Source: Sialis fuliginosa
Taxonomy: Eukaryota > Arthropoda > Insecta > Megaloptera > Sialidae
Direction: 5' to 3'
Assembly (NCBI GenBank): GCA_961205875.1
Contig: OY540814.1
Span: forward strand, 14,738,993-14,802,992
Length of the DNA stretch: 64,000 nucleotides
Part shown: one piece after another, positions 23,217 to 33,960 of the stretch
Numbering within the stretch: the first letter of the stretch is position 1
How the letters are laid out: the number at the start of each line of letters is the position of its first letter
Notes under the pieces: generated by a model
Told to the model about the DNA's origin: nothing
The model's database searches: none
Seen by the model: the letters and a program-made list of their open reading frames with translations, nothing else
Position numbers and translations under genes: made by a program

Positions 23217-25744
23217 CCCCACTTTTCCCTCCATAATTCTAATAATTTTACATAATAACATCATTATTTTACAAAATATAATCACTAACATAATGGGATC
23301 CGTTAAATCCTTTATTTTAAAAAACCTAAATATTCATGATTTTTGTCATGGAGTTAGTCGTTTTGTCTTTTGAGTTATATCACTTCGTATACAAAAAACT
23401 GTTTAAAGAGACCATCTGTTACAATTTTCATAAAAAGTTTTTGTCTGAAAACCTTTAGTTTTTGAATAATATTAACAAATGTCTGAGATACACAATTTAT
23501 AAAGCTCAAAAACTCTCTTAAGTAATGAATGATTCAGAGAGCCTCTGATTGTCATAACCAACATTATTTTATGAACAAAAATAAATATAACCCACTAGAA
23601 AGAGCTAATAATTTTTTAAAGCATCGGCAATACGCGCCGGTTCAAAGCTGTTTAGGGAGGGGTTCCCGTCCTTTATAATTAAAATACCCCACTTTCCCCA
23701 AAATGCAACAACCTTTGACCTTGGGACTCATTGAATTCTTTAACGGGAAATACTATTGCATATATTTCCGAAGTAATTTTTAATCTAATAATTATGTTTT
23801 AATTAAAATCTATTTTGCCTGTACTATTTATATATATACTATATATACCTACGTATTTAAATCTGTACAATATTTTATTTTATAGGAAATAAAATTTTAT
23901 TTTTTAAAATTTTTGTCGCCTGCTTGTTATTTGTTACATAATCGTTCTGGCAACCGAGTTTATAAATCGTCATGATAATTTTCTTTTTAACGTACATCCT
24001 ACATAATATTTACATATAGTATACATATTACATATAGTACATTTTTATTTAAATTTTGAAAAAGTTCAAAGTTCAAAAATTGTTAAATCTTAACGAGCAT
24101 ATTATACAAAGTTATTTGCTAGCTTAATGGGATCCAGAATTGCAAATGGATCGAGTCTTTCGCTCTATTCCAAACTCAAGTTCATCCTATCCTAGAACAT
24201 GAATATTTAATACTGCCAAGTTTTCACAAGCATATTCTAATCAACATAGACTTTCTTTTAATTAACCAGTTTGTTTGAATTCGCTACTTGAAAATTTAAA
24301 TCGAAATACATAACATACCTATAGCAGCGTTTCTAAAACTTTACTTTAAAATTAATTTTAAACACGTAAACATTTTATTAATATTTTTTAAATCTCAAAT
24401 GATCATTCTGGAGATAGTTTGTAATATTTTCAGTAATTATATAAAATAATTATAGCAAGAAGGCGAACCGTTATTCATAAATTTCGGTTCGCAATTCACA
24501 AATCTTAGGCGGTTGAGATTTTATTTTGGTTTAATTCGGTTTTTATAATTAGGTCCATTAATTTTAACATCATTGTTCGAATTATTTTATTATTATTATT
24601 ATATTAAAATGAGTAGATATCACGAAAAAGTTAAATTAAATAAAAAAACTAAAATATCGATATGAAGAACCATACATGACTTCCATGTTCTTTAATATCT
24701 TTTTAAATAATTTTTAATATATGAAAAATTTCAATAACAAAAACATAATACACGTAATACACAAACGTAATACAAGGCAACATGAATTAGTGACGTATTA
24801 ATTAGTATTTAATATTCAAATTTTGAGGGTAGTTTTCACGCCTTTAATGGCTGTTTAGACACGTACAAATAATAAATGTCCCATAGGTTCAATTGAACTA
24901 CAAATGTACCAAGTCTTATCAAAATTAGTGAGATAATACTCGCAACGTTCACTTTTTAGACAATAAAAGTTACAAAATTTCGAATATTTCTAAAACCCCT
25001 TATCCGATTAGCATCAAAATCAATAGATCTAGAGTACTCACTAACAAACATTTTCCCCAAAAATAATTCAAATCGATGCATTTTTACAGTAGTTATCGTT
25101 AATGAATGAAAATTCTACACACAGATACACGCAAAGCCGCCATGCGGAAATCAACTTTTCTTTAAATTTTGAAGGTAGTATAATCAGAATCTGCTCTTAT
25201 CGCAGACACGATTTTTCGACGGTATTACAATACTTCCATTTCTTTCAGAACATGGAAGTAAAATTGTGAAAATTATTTGTTCAATAGTGTACTATTAATT
25301 ATATAACAATGATACATACCTCATTTTTTTAAATTGATCAAGTAGTTAAAGCTCTGTGAGTGGCCAGATGAACTATATTTGGTTATATCGTAGTCGGGTA
25401 AAAAAAGAAGCGGACCCTGAGTTTTAGAACCACAACACGACAGGTGTCAGTGACGTAAAGAATCTTGTTTAATCGAACTTCAGTAATTTATATTTCGTTT
25501 GATTTTATAATCAAAGGTATTACAAACTTCTTAATTTCGTTTTATGTAAAAGATAATTAATATACATAGTTAAAGATGTCTGCTTTTTGTCTACATCACT
25601 GAACTCAAGAACTTAAATTAATCAATAAAGTTTGAATAAATATAATGTTTTACGTGTCTCAGAGTTTTTGTTCAAAAACTTTAGGTCCTTTGTCATTTAA
25701 ATTGATTGAAATAAATGTGAATTCAGTTAATTTATAGACTTTTC
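23217..25744. other. Non-coding AT-rich DNA
   Basis: I see no gene. A small inverted motif occurs at about 24464-24492 (GCGAACCG…CGGTTCGC). The rest shows no defined element. Confidence 0.5.
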
Positions 25745-25885
25745 TAAGGCTGCACATCGAGACTAGAACTTTTCACAGTCTCGGTCACGTGTACGAGACG
25801 AAATTTATTTAAAATCGAGATGAGAAAGCTTTAGTTATTAAAACTAAGACGAGACGAGACTTATCTAACTCTCGTTTTGTGTGCA
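25745..25885 (+). repeat. GAGACGAGAC-rich degenerate repeat
   Basis: ATCGAGACTAGAAC, CGTGTACGAGACGAAATTTA and AAGACGAGACGAGACTTATC form a cluster of GAGAC/CGAGA units. The same motif recurs on both strands at 31965-32370. It is probably a decayed element end. Confidence 0.4.
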
Positions 25886-26300
25886 TCCTGTTCATTTAGC
25901 TAGCAAAACAATAAAAAAATCAAATTTATATTTTTATAATATTCATAATTTCATATGCGCCTATGAGAAAAGTAATATTTGGATAAAAACTTGCTGTTAT
26001 CCGAGTGGATGTCGGAATGTTACCAAATCGGTTTAATTATTCTTAAGTTCACTATAAAATATCAGATAATATGTTTTCACGTTAATTGTTTCTATACATA
26101 TTTATCTAGATTTTTCATCAGAGTATCGTATTAAAAGTAATTAACCTCCAGTTGTGCACAATTTTTTTACTGCTCACTGCTCACCCATCTGTCATATATG
26201 CTGTTACATTTCGGGGAGATCATAGAAATATATTAGTGGTAGTATCGGTTGGAACAAATAAACAGACAACATTCTACAGTAGAACCTACAGATTTATATA
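25886..26300. other. Non-coding AT-rich DNA
   Basis: A 60-codon frame here (26152-26334) runs into the MITE and is unsupported. Nothing else was seen. Confidence 0.5.
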
Positions 26301-26613
26301 CAGAGTGGTCCGGTTTGGGATACACATATTTTAGGAGCTGATTCCCTGGCTCATTGTGAGTAAAAAAAAAAATGCTAGGAAGTTTGTTAGTAAATTATCT
26401 ATGAAACTAACTAATTGTGGTTGCCTTATTATGTTACTTTGGAAGTGAAGAGATAATCTTTGTTGTAAGTATTACTATGAAGGAACTTTTAAAACACTTT
26501 GTAGCTCAGAAAGTGTTAAAAATAGACCCCCCCCCCTTCCAATAGAATTTTTACTCACAATGAGCCAGAGAATCAGCTCCTAAAATATCTGTATCCCAAA
26601 CCAGACCTTTCTG
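26301..26613. mobile_element. TA-flanked MITE with ~65-bp inverted arms, 313 bp
   Basis: The left arm starts CAGAGTGGTCCGGTTTGGGA and continues through TTTTAGGAGCTGATTCCCTG and GCTCATTGTGAGTAAAAA. The right arm (about 26546-26613) is its near-perfect complement, ending TCCCAAACCAGACCTTTCTG. TA flanks both ends (26299-26300, 26614-26615), as in Tc1/mariner insertions. The loop contains a run of C at about 26526-26536. No transposase is coded. Confidence 0.75.
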
Positions 26614-26615
26614 TA

Positions 26616-27765
26616 TGAGTAGGTATTGATCAATTGTATAATACAAAACTTATTGAATTTAATCTTATCATAGATAAAAGATTTTACATATACATATAAT
26701 ATTTATAATATGCTTGTATTATACCGTTTGTATGCGAGTCTATTCATGTGAATAGTAGATACTAGATTATAGTAATACTCTATGTCTGTACTTCTAAAAA
26801 TAGTCGAATCATCAAACGAGTATTACAGCAAATGAAAATACACCGAGATTAACTCATTCATATTGAACGACAGTCAAAGAAACTTCCATTTCATTTATGT
26901 ATCTATTGTGCCACGTAAATACTTTTAACACAAAATAAAATAATAATAAAAAAACATAACCAAATAACACAAATGACCGTTTACTAAATTTTCCACTTCA
27001 CAATACAAAATTCGAGGTAAAAAATTTTGTTAAAAAAGTTTCAAGAACAAACGTAATGGTTTTTTACAGAAAAATACCATTTAAATACGACTGCACACGG
27101 GAACAATGACACAAATAATATCGGAGAAAAAAGCATTATATTCAAGTAAAAATGTGAAATCCCAATGTGTGTACGCTCTCTACGTGTTAACCCAGCAGTG
27201 GACGTACCATATTCGGAAAGATGTGTGTAATTTTTAAATAAATAACCGGCTGTATGTTTGGGATTAATTTGAAATTTAGATAAATTTCAATGCGATTTTT
27301 ATTCATCTAGACAAGACCTTGTATATATAATATTTTTCATTTCGATTTTTATTTTATGAAATATGACATACAATGCATAATATAAATAAAAATTATGTAG
27401 ATATTAATTAATATTATAATGGCGCAATGCAATTCTAAACGGGAGCCAATAAGGCGACAGGAAGTTCTGAGAGAGCCACGGAAAAATTTTCAAAATTGAG
27501 GGCTCTTCGACTTTATATGGCAATTATACTATAATACACATTTAAAAAAGTTTTATTTATTATTCATTTATAAACTGATGTTAACAACAATTTAAAACAA
27601 AAAAAGTGGAGAACTACTGAGTTTAGCAGACCACAAAGTTTCTGTACTTTTCTGTCGAAATGTTAAAACAACGTTAACATTTTCCTAATACATATGAGGT
27701 CTATACTACCTTAGTTTCTGTTTTAATACGTCACAAACAGTAAGTTAATCCTTAACACCCAACGC
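26616..27765. other. Non-coding AT-rich DNA
   Basis: I see no gene or repeat boundary. The stretch 27430-27510 is slightly GC-richer without a recognised feature. Confidence 0.5.
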
Positions 27766-28110
27766 GACCAGTTCCGGGTTAAACGCACAAGGTAAAATTG
27801 TAAACACTTGCGAGCCTACTCCATCGAATTGAGAGAGAGAGAGAGAAAGTCTGGCGTTCCCTACTTTACCGACCCCTCGACTGAACCAACAACAATCTGT
27901 CGGTGCCATTGTTTGTGAATCACTTGTTATTTTAGAGCTGTTAGATTAACAATGGATAGTTTACGTATTTACATAATCCTTAAATCATTCATTGCCGTAC
28001 AATGTGTCGACATAGATACAATTGTTCTCGGAACCAGAACACGATGTATAGTGGACAGTGAACAGTGGACACAGACCACTTACATGTACTTCTTTTAGTG
28101 TTTTGATTGT
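27766..28110 (+). other. GC-richer stretch with a 48-codon ORF
   Basis: A (GA)n tract (27828-27847) lies in a non-repeat, GC-richer patch. An ORF from the ATG at 27952 to TAG at 28096-28098 has a good start context (AACAATGG) and encodes 48 residues. It begins MDSLRIYIILKSFIAVQC, which looks like a weak hydrophobic leader, and contains three cysteines or fewer. I do not recognise the product. AACAATGG and CATTGTTTG are also Sox-type binding motifs, so the patch could be regulatory instead. Confidence 0.2.
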
Positions 28111-28242
28111 TTATTTACTGTTTAACAAACTACATAATCCTATTATGTGTGTCTGCATTATCTTTGGATCGACATATTTAATAAATTAAAGCTATTATAG
28201 TCAAAAGTAACGTTACTTTCTATAACTTATATCGAATTCATT

Positions 28243-28416
28243 TTTAGGGTTCTGATAAACTCACTTTGTCGTCCGTCCTCTTCAGTCAAAGCAAAATATC
28301 TCGTAAACTATATAAGCTAGAAACAACATTTGTACTGTACATGTTAAGTTATGCCCCTTTGACAAAAAAATCTGGGGGAGAAGTGTTATAGACAAAAAAT
28401 ATATTTTTATAATAAC
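28243..28416 (+). repeat. AGGGTTCTGATAAACTCAC repeat, partial copy
   Basis: It carries TTTGTCGTCCGTCCTC, AGTCAAAGCAAAATATCTCG and TAAACTATATAAGCTAGAAA. In reverse complement these match the right end of 58866-59282. It is an unclassified non-autonomous repeat that leads straight into the large inverted repeat. Confidence 0.6.
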
Positions 28417-28902
28417 AAGGATAGATCCCCAGGTACCACTCTCGGATTTGAATGAAACTTGGTAAAAGTGTTAATCAGGTAAAAATTAAGGACACCTATT
28501 TTTTTATACGTGCCCGTTTTTATGTTTTGGGGGTGAAATTGACCCTTGAAAATGAGAGTAAGATTTTAAATTTGTAAATAGCTCGCGAACCGCTTGAAAT
28601 AGTGGCTTATGTATAAAACAAAATTTGTTTGGTATTACAAGAGCTATAAAATAACAGAAATGTGATAAAAATTTATGCATAAATGTGATATTATATAAAT
28701 TTTGTATTATACACAAGCCACTATTTCAAGCGGTTTACGAGCTATTTACAAATTTAAAACCTTACTCTCATTTTAAGGGTCGATTTCATCCCCAAAAATT
28801 AAAAACGGGCACATATAAAAAATAGGTGTCCTTAATTTTAACTTGGTTAACATTTTTACCAAGTTTCATTCAAATCCGAAAGATACCTGGAGATATTTCC
28901 TT
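28417..28902. repeat. Large inverted repeat (~205-bp arms)
   Basis: The left arm, 28417 to about 28626, is complementary to about 28697-28902, leaving about 70 bp of loop. Matching blocks include CGGATTTGAATGAAACTTGG against its complement CCAAGTTTCATTCAAATCCG, TTAAGGACACCTATTTTT, and AAATTTGTAAATAGCTCGCG against CGAGCTATTTACAAATTT. There are only scattered mismatches. The minus frame at 28504-28716 is a by-product. It could be a fold-back transposon or two inverted insertions of one repeat. If transcribed it would form a long hairpin RNA. Confidence 0.75.
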
Positions 28903-29818
28903 GAAGTATGCCCAAACAAGTAGAATTGGGCACTGTTTCTAATATTGAAAGTCAAAAATGGAGAAATATGAAGGAGTGTCATAGAGTTTTTTTTTAATAA
29001 TATTTTCGTAGTTAAGCGTGGGGTTGTCAAAATGCTCCCTCACGAAGACTTTCCGGACATATGTTCAATGTTTTACTTAAAATAACTGTTAATGTTTGAC
29101 ACGCTAGTCCTGAATTATTCTGAATTAATTTGGTTTCAAAAAATAAAATATATAATAATTAGTACTAAAGCAATAATAACGAAATTTAGTATTAATAAAA
29201 TATTAACAAAGTGTTGTAAAATCTATGAAAATGGAGTTATTATTCATCTTTCCAACTAACAAACACGGTAAATATCACGTAGTCTTTACAAAATAAATCC
29301 ATAGGTTAACTTAAAGGTTTTGTTTGCAAAATAATTAAAATTTAATACATGGCCTGATCCTTTATCATCCTTAACGATGTGATATAGATTGTGTAAGGAT
29401 GGGAAAGGTTCGTATTGAATTTAATTTTAATAGCGGTGAATAGAAACGTTCGAGATTATAATTTATAACTGTTTGATATGGAACAATTAAGTGAAATTAA
29501 TATAAAGTTATAACAACAGTACTAATCGTTGATAAGACGCAAAAAACCATTAATTTTCATCCATGAAATATGTCATACATGTTTCATAATTAATGCATAG
29601 GCGTAACGATCAAGAGGTTGAGGGCAAATATTATTTTACAAAATCGATATTTTATGAATATATTTTTGTTAATATAATGCAAAAGCGTGGTAGAAAGAGA
29701 GTTTGTTCAGTGTAATACATATATGTTTGATAATATAATTAATGCATATAAACGTTGTTTTGTGAATAATTTTCTTTAATTTCTTATTATTATTTATTTG
29801 TGCTTGTAATAAAAGTGT
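28903..29818. other. Non-coding AT-rich DNA
   Basis: I see no gene. GCATAGGCGTAACGATCAAG at 29597 resembles a hAT-like end, but a matching second end with target duplication is not convincing. Confidence 0.5.
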
Positions 29819-29852
29819 ATTTTCTCCTTACCACGCGTGGTAAGGAGAAAAT
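29819..29852. repeat. Perfect 34-bp palindrome with no spacer
   Basis: The left half is ATTTTCTCCTTACCACG and the right half is its exact complement, CGTGGTAAGGAGAAAAT, with the centre at 29835/29836 in ACGCGT. The next base on each side breaks the symmetry. A loop-free 17-bp half-site is long for chance. It might be a binding site for a dimeric protein, a cruciform or a transposon footprint. Confidence 0.85.
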
Positions 29853-30428
29853 TAAGGATAAATTATTTATTATACAATCGATTTGGGATATGTTTGATAA
29901 TATTATAATGTATTGGTGTGCTATAAAGGGGTCAAAAAGGACAAAAAAGATTTATTGTTTTTAAAAATATGTAAAAATGGTGAGTTGAATTTTGTCGTCT
30001 CATTGAAAATTTTAATGTCTACACCTATGTGTATATTTGTTTATATATTTTAAAGTTTAGTATTAATTAGTAACATTCTATCATAGATCAACTAAATTAA
30101 CAGCGTATATTTGCTTTGATCTTTTACATTATTAGTTTATATTTATTTTGTTTATACATATGTATCATTTTATTCGAAGTATAATTACATTTATTAATGA
30201 TTATGTTTTAAATGAATTCTTTCAGAAAATTAATCAAGTTGTAATGTTTAAGAATTGAATCAAATATCTTTTTCTGAATAATATTAAGTCATTTTGGTTT
30301 CCGATTATAACAACCAGTTAAAAAACTACCTGTAGATATATAAAAATGGTGCGACAATAAATAAAATCATTCGAAAAATGTATGAAGATGAGCAAAAAAA
30401 GGAAAAGGTGAGTAATGCTTAAATCATT
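29853..30428. other. Non-coding AT-rich DNA
   Basis: I see no recognised feature. Confidence 0.5.
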
Positions 30429-30600
30429 TTAGAAAAAGTTCTGACCTAAATTGGAAAACCACATTTTTATGGCACACTTTACTTCGTCGTCTTCACACAA
30501 AAATGTCACCTTTCTCAAGCGATCTTCCACCAAGTTTGGGAATAAAAAATAGTCGCTAGGGATTAGTTCTCACAATATCGGCATGAATTTCAAACGGTAT
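30429..30600 (-). pseudogene. Mariner transposase C-terminal relic
   Basis: Read on the minus strand, one frame gives ELIPSDYFLFPNLVEDRLRK, then TFLCEDDEVKCAIKMWFSN and LGQNFF before a stop (30431-30429). PSDYFLFPNL is the mariner-family hallmark around the third catalytic Asp of the DD34D triad (codon 30554-30552). The following E-D-D-E-V-K…W-F block is typical of the region just after it. An in-frame TGA lies three codons before P-S-D-Y (30567-30565) and another lies further upstream. The first two catalytic residues are not found, so it is a dead fragment of about 57 codons. Confidence 0.75.
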
Positions 30601-31463
30601 CAGGTTTTCTCTCTGCAAAATTTAATCCTACTACGAAATCGTTCTTCTTTCAATGTAGTTTACTTTAGATATGATGTCTTTCAAATGAAAAACTAGAAAC
30701 TAGATAGTTTGTTGATGAAACGTATGATTCATCAAATTAGTTTCTTTTTTTAAATGGATGCTAAATATCATTTTTTATGATTAAAAATAAGAAAACCACG
30801 CCGGAAGGCGAATTTTCTTTGATAGTGAAAAGGTTAAAAAAATATTAAATATTATTATGTCTGAAATTAACAATAAAATATTAAACGTCTTATTTCTATG
30901 GAGCGATTTAATAAAAATAACAGATACAAGCTCCGCGTGTTTGAACTAAATAATTAGCCAGGTAGATTTACAAGACAAATAACACATTGGTTACAACAGT
31001 TCACGTGTAAGTTTGAACAAGTTTCTAGAATGGTCAAAGCAGATTTGTAATACTACCCATGTCCTTTGAACCTGAGACTATTCTCTGACTGACATTGATT
31101 AAATAAGTTTACCATGATTTAGAAACATACCTCTGCTTCCCAACATCGAGAACTTCTTTGATCATTTGTATAAACACTAACAAATAAATATGCGTTCGAA
31201 AATAACAGTTACAAATAGGATGCGGTTCTATTTAAATTTAAATAAACATTTAGGGTAGTTCTACACAATCAATATGCAACAATTTACAACATCCGCGGTT
31301 TTCTATAATGATGTTTGGCTTTTAGGTGCAGGGATCAATATATTTCTAAATAAAAAATGGGCAATAATTATGGTAAAAATGGTTGTATATAAAAAAACAT
31401 TTAAAAGATTGAAATCTACTTTTTAATGATTTTTGCAAATTTAATATTTTTCGCCAAATTAAT
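30601..31463. other. Non-coding AT-rich DNA
   Basis: There may be more decayed mariner sequence at 30600-30720, but I cannot read it. The rest has no recognised feature. Confidence 0.45.
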
Positions 31464-31764
31464 CCATACTAATATTATAAATACGAAAGTCTGTCTGTCT
31501 GTTTGTTATCTTTTCACGGCTAAACCGCTGAACTGACCTTGAAATTTGGCAAGGAGATGCATCCTGAGAAAGGACATAGGTTACGTTGTATCCCGAAAAA
31601 TTTATTGGATAAAAAAGGTGACAAATGTGTGATATTTGTACGAGCAACCTGTTTTATTGACTATCATAACAGAAAGCTGCATTACCTAACCTTCTTCTTC
31701 TTCTTTGTGGGTTTTATTTATATAACCTAACTTCCACGCGTACGGAGTCGCGTGTAACAGCTAG
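31464..31764 (+). mobile_element. Helitron-like non-autonomous element, 301 bp
   Basis: It starts TCCATACTAATATTATAAA after an A and ends GTAACAGCTAG before a T, the A|TC…CTAG|T arrangement of Helitrons. A hairpin CACGCG (31735-31740) / CGCGTG (31749-31754) stands 10 nt before the end, as expected. The interior has GTCTGTCTGTCTGTTTGTTA, TGTATCCCGAAAAATTTA and TTATTGACTATCATAACAGA, shared with 15887-16191. A CTTCTTCTTCTTCTTTG insertion is specific to this copy. The two 60-residue frames here are not genes. Confidence 0.7.
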
Positions 31765-31964
31765 TGTATTATAAAGGAAATAAAAATATGTTTTTTGTAA
31801 ATTTTGCTAGGCTACATGGGGTAAAAAAAATTATACTTATTTTTTGCTTATATCAAATAGGTAACTACTACTTAGGAAAAAATCGAGGATCAAATATGTA
31901 TACAAAAAAATCACTTTCTTCCTTGCATTATAATCCTCTCTCGATTTCGTCACAGTTTTGATCA
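31765..31964. other. Non-coding AT-rich DNA
   Basis: A 65-codon plus frame (31764-31961) has no domain and is treated as chance. Confidence 0.45.
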
Positions 31965-32370
31965 TATGTATGAGACGAGACAGATACGAGAACAGCTAAT
32001 TTTTTAAATCTAACGAGGATGGTTTTCATAGTATAAGAACGAGACGAGAGTGTCAGTTGTAAAATTTGTAACCAAGACAAAACTTCAATTCCAAAATCCA
32101 AGAATTACCGTCTCATCTCGTGAGTAATCCTAAATATGATAAATAATGTTTATAATGTATATAATATTGTACTGTGTTTAGACAACCAAAAATTATGTTG
32201 AAATATTAAATACAATATTATTGACAGTTCATTAAAACCATGGCCCTCAATGACACTTATAAATAAAGTTAATATCGTCTTAGCATCATCTCGTTAAAAT
32301 TCAAACGGTCTCGTCTCATCAAAATATAATCCACTCTAAAAAAAAATAATCGAGTCTCGAATTACTTAAC
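31965..32370. repeat. GAGACGAG / CTCGTCTC inverted degenerate repeat
   Basis: The left part has ATGAGACGAGACAGATACGA and GAACGAGACGAGAGTG. The right part has the opposite orientation (CGTCTCATCTCGTGAG, GGTCTCGTCTCATCAAAA). It may be one decayed element with inverted subterminal repeats. A related left part is at 25745-25885. Confidence 0.4.
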
Positions 32371-32489
32371 CAAATAGAAAAGCCATTGTCAATTCCACAG
32401 CATGTTACAATCCAGAAATCATATCTCACGTAGTGTATCCGAAATACAATTTCTGTATCTCATATAGAGCCATTTATCTTCGGCAGCAG

Positions 32490-32760
32490 TGGGCATATTA
32501 CAAATATCGACAAACGCAAACAAAGGTTCATTCCGGCGTGCGATATTTGATTTTCGGCAATATTTCACAGTGTTTATGTTGCGATTTCTGCGCTTCGTAC
32601 ATAGTCATATGTTTCGATTAAGTCGACAGCAATACGATCGGCCCTGACGAGCCGACTCACGTCACACTTGTCTCAACCAATCAGGTTTTATTTTGAAACG
32701 TGCTGATTGCGTCAGTCTCCAGAGCGTACTGGATTCACATTTCCGATATAAACATAGACA
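32490..32760 (+). promoter_or_regulatory. GC-richer non-repeat stretch with promoter-like motifs
   Basis: It contains CACGTCAC (CRE/E-box-like), CCAATCAG (CCAAT box, about 32677) and GCGTCAGTC (initiator-like, about 32711), all on the plus strand. No proper TATA box is spaced to the initiator. It is distinct from repeats elsewhere in the window. Regulatory function is a guess. Confidence 0.18.
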
Positions 32761-33130
32761 GGAAATATATGTGTGTGTTAGAGTTACATCTATGCACACG
32801 TATGGATATTTCTTGATGCTAATCTTGTAGATGTGTGGTAATAATGTAATATGTCCTCTTGTGGCGTCTTATCTAATATTTGTACGATGACAGGAAATGA
32901 TTTATAGTTCATTTATTTTATTTTACTCGCATAGTTGGAGTATTGGAGTATTTTCTAATAAATATACTATAATAATCTTATAGTTTGTTCTCACGATAAA
33001 TAAAAAGTGTTTGGTTACATTGTACTATGGATTTATTATAAATTATAGTTTCAGAATAGTCTTTAATATAGTTTGTTATATTGTCCAGTTTTCCAAAGTA
33101 AAATAATTTTTACATATGAATGGAAGAAGA
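32761..33130. other. Non-coding AT-rich DNA
   Basis: I see no recognised feature. Confidence 0.5.
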
Positions 33131-33425
33131 AAAACAATCTGCCAAGTATCTCGTGTTGAATACACCAAAGGGAGTAAATTATCGAACAATTCTAATTAAC
33201 ACTGATAAATTATTCTGATGAACTACCATTATAATTAATCTTTAAATTTTTGTACAATTTTATGAGAAAATATTAATTCGATATTGAATATTTAAAATTG
33301 AATCCCTTTCACACAACTCAACTAAACCAAGTTTAATTAAAATCGGTTCAATGGTTCATGGATTAGGGGTGTGACAACGATTCAGGGAACATACAGACAG
33401 GCACGGAACTTAACTATCTCAATGC
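33131..33425 (+). repeat. Family P repeat, internally deleted copy
   Basis: It opens CAATCTGCCAAGTATCTCGT and AAGGGAGTAAATTATCGAA, then jumps to CCAAGTTTAATTAAAATCGG, TTCAATGGTTCATGGATTAG and ACAGACAGGCACGGAAC. The middle third of the family is missing. Confidence 0.6.
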
Positions 33426-33960
33426 TTTGAATATGGCGAGGATGTAATATTAACGATCGATGACGTCATATCGCATTCACATAAAAAACAAAGATAGCCA
33501 AATTGTGGCAAATAATTTAAATACTTTCATATAAAACATTCCAGCTGAAAAAACGCCGACGAAGCCATCATTAATAGTACGTACGCAATTTTCGGCGACC
33601 GATAAATCTAAAATCATAAAAACCGAGCACGTACACGCGGCGGATATGAATACTGTCGCCTCTAAACCAAAATAATCATACGTGATATGTAGAGAATTGA
33701 AAACAACTTCTCTGATTTGTCAATTCATATCAAACAAGTCCTAACGTGTTCGTGCGCCGATCTATCATTGGCACCCGAATGTCACAATGAGATTTCCAAT
33801 GAGTAGGTATAGATTGGGAACTGGAAAAAGACTGATCGAGTGCACGAGTGTGTTATTACAACGTCGAATGACAACTACGGGGGGAGGGTGACCTCCCACT
33901 CCATACTTCCATGTCAATTGAGGATGAAGGATGCTATAGGATGACTTCGATTTAGATATT
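33426..33960. other. GC-richer, apparently unique non-coding stretch
   Basis: From about 33540 to 33920 several CpG-containing blocks occur (AACGCCGACGAAGCCATC, ACACGCGGCGGATATG) with no frame, repeat or RNA structure recognised. Conserved non-coding DNA is possible. Confidence 0.3.

Noticed and set aside
29597..30030. Possible hAT element (CATAGGCGTAACG … ACACCTATG)
   Set aside because: Inverted match is short and imperfect and the flanks have no 8-bp duplication.
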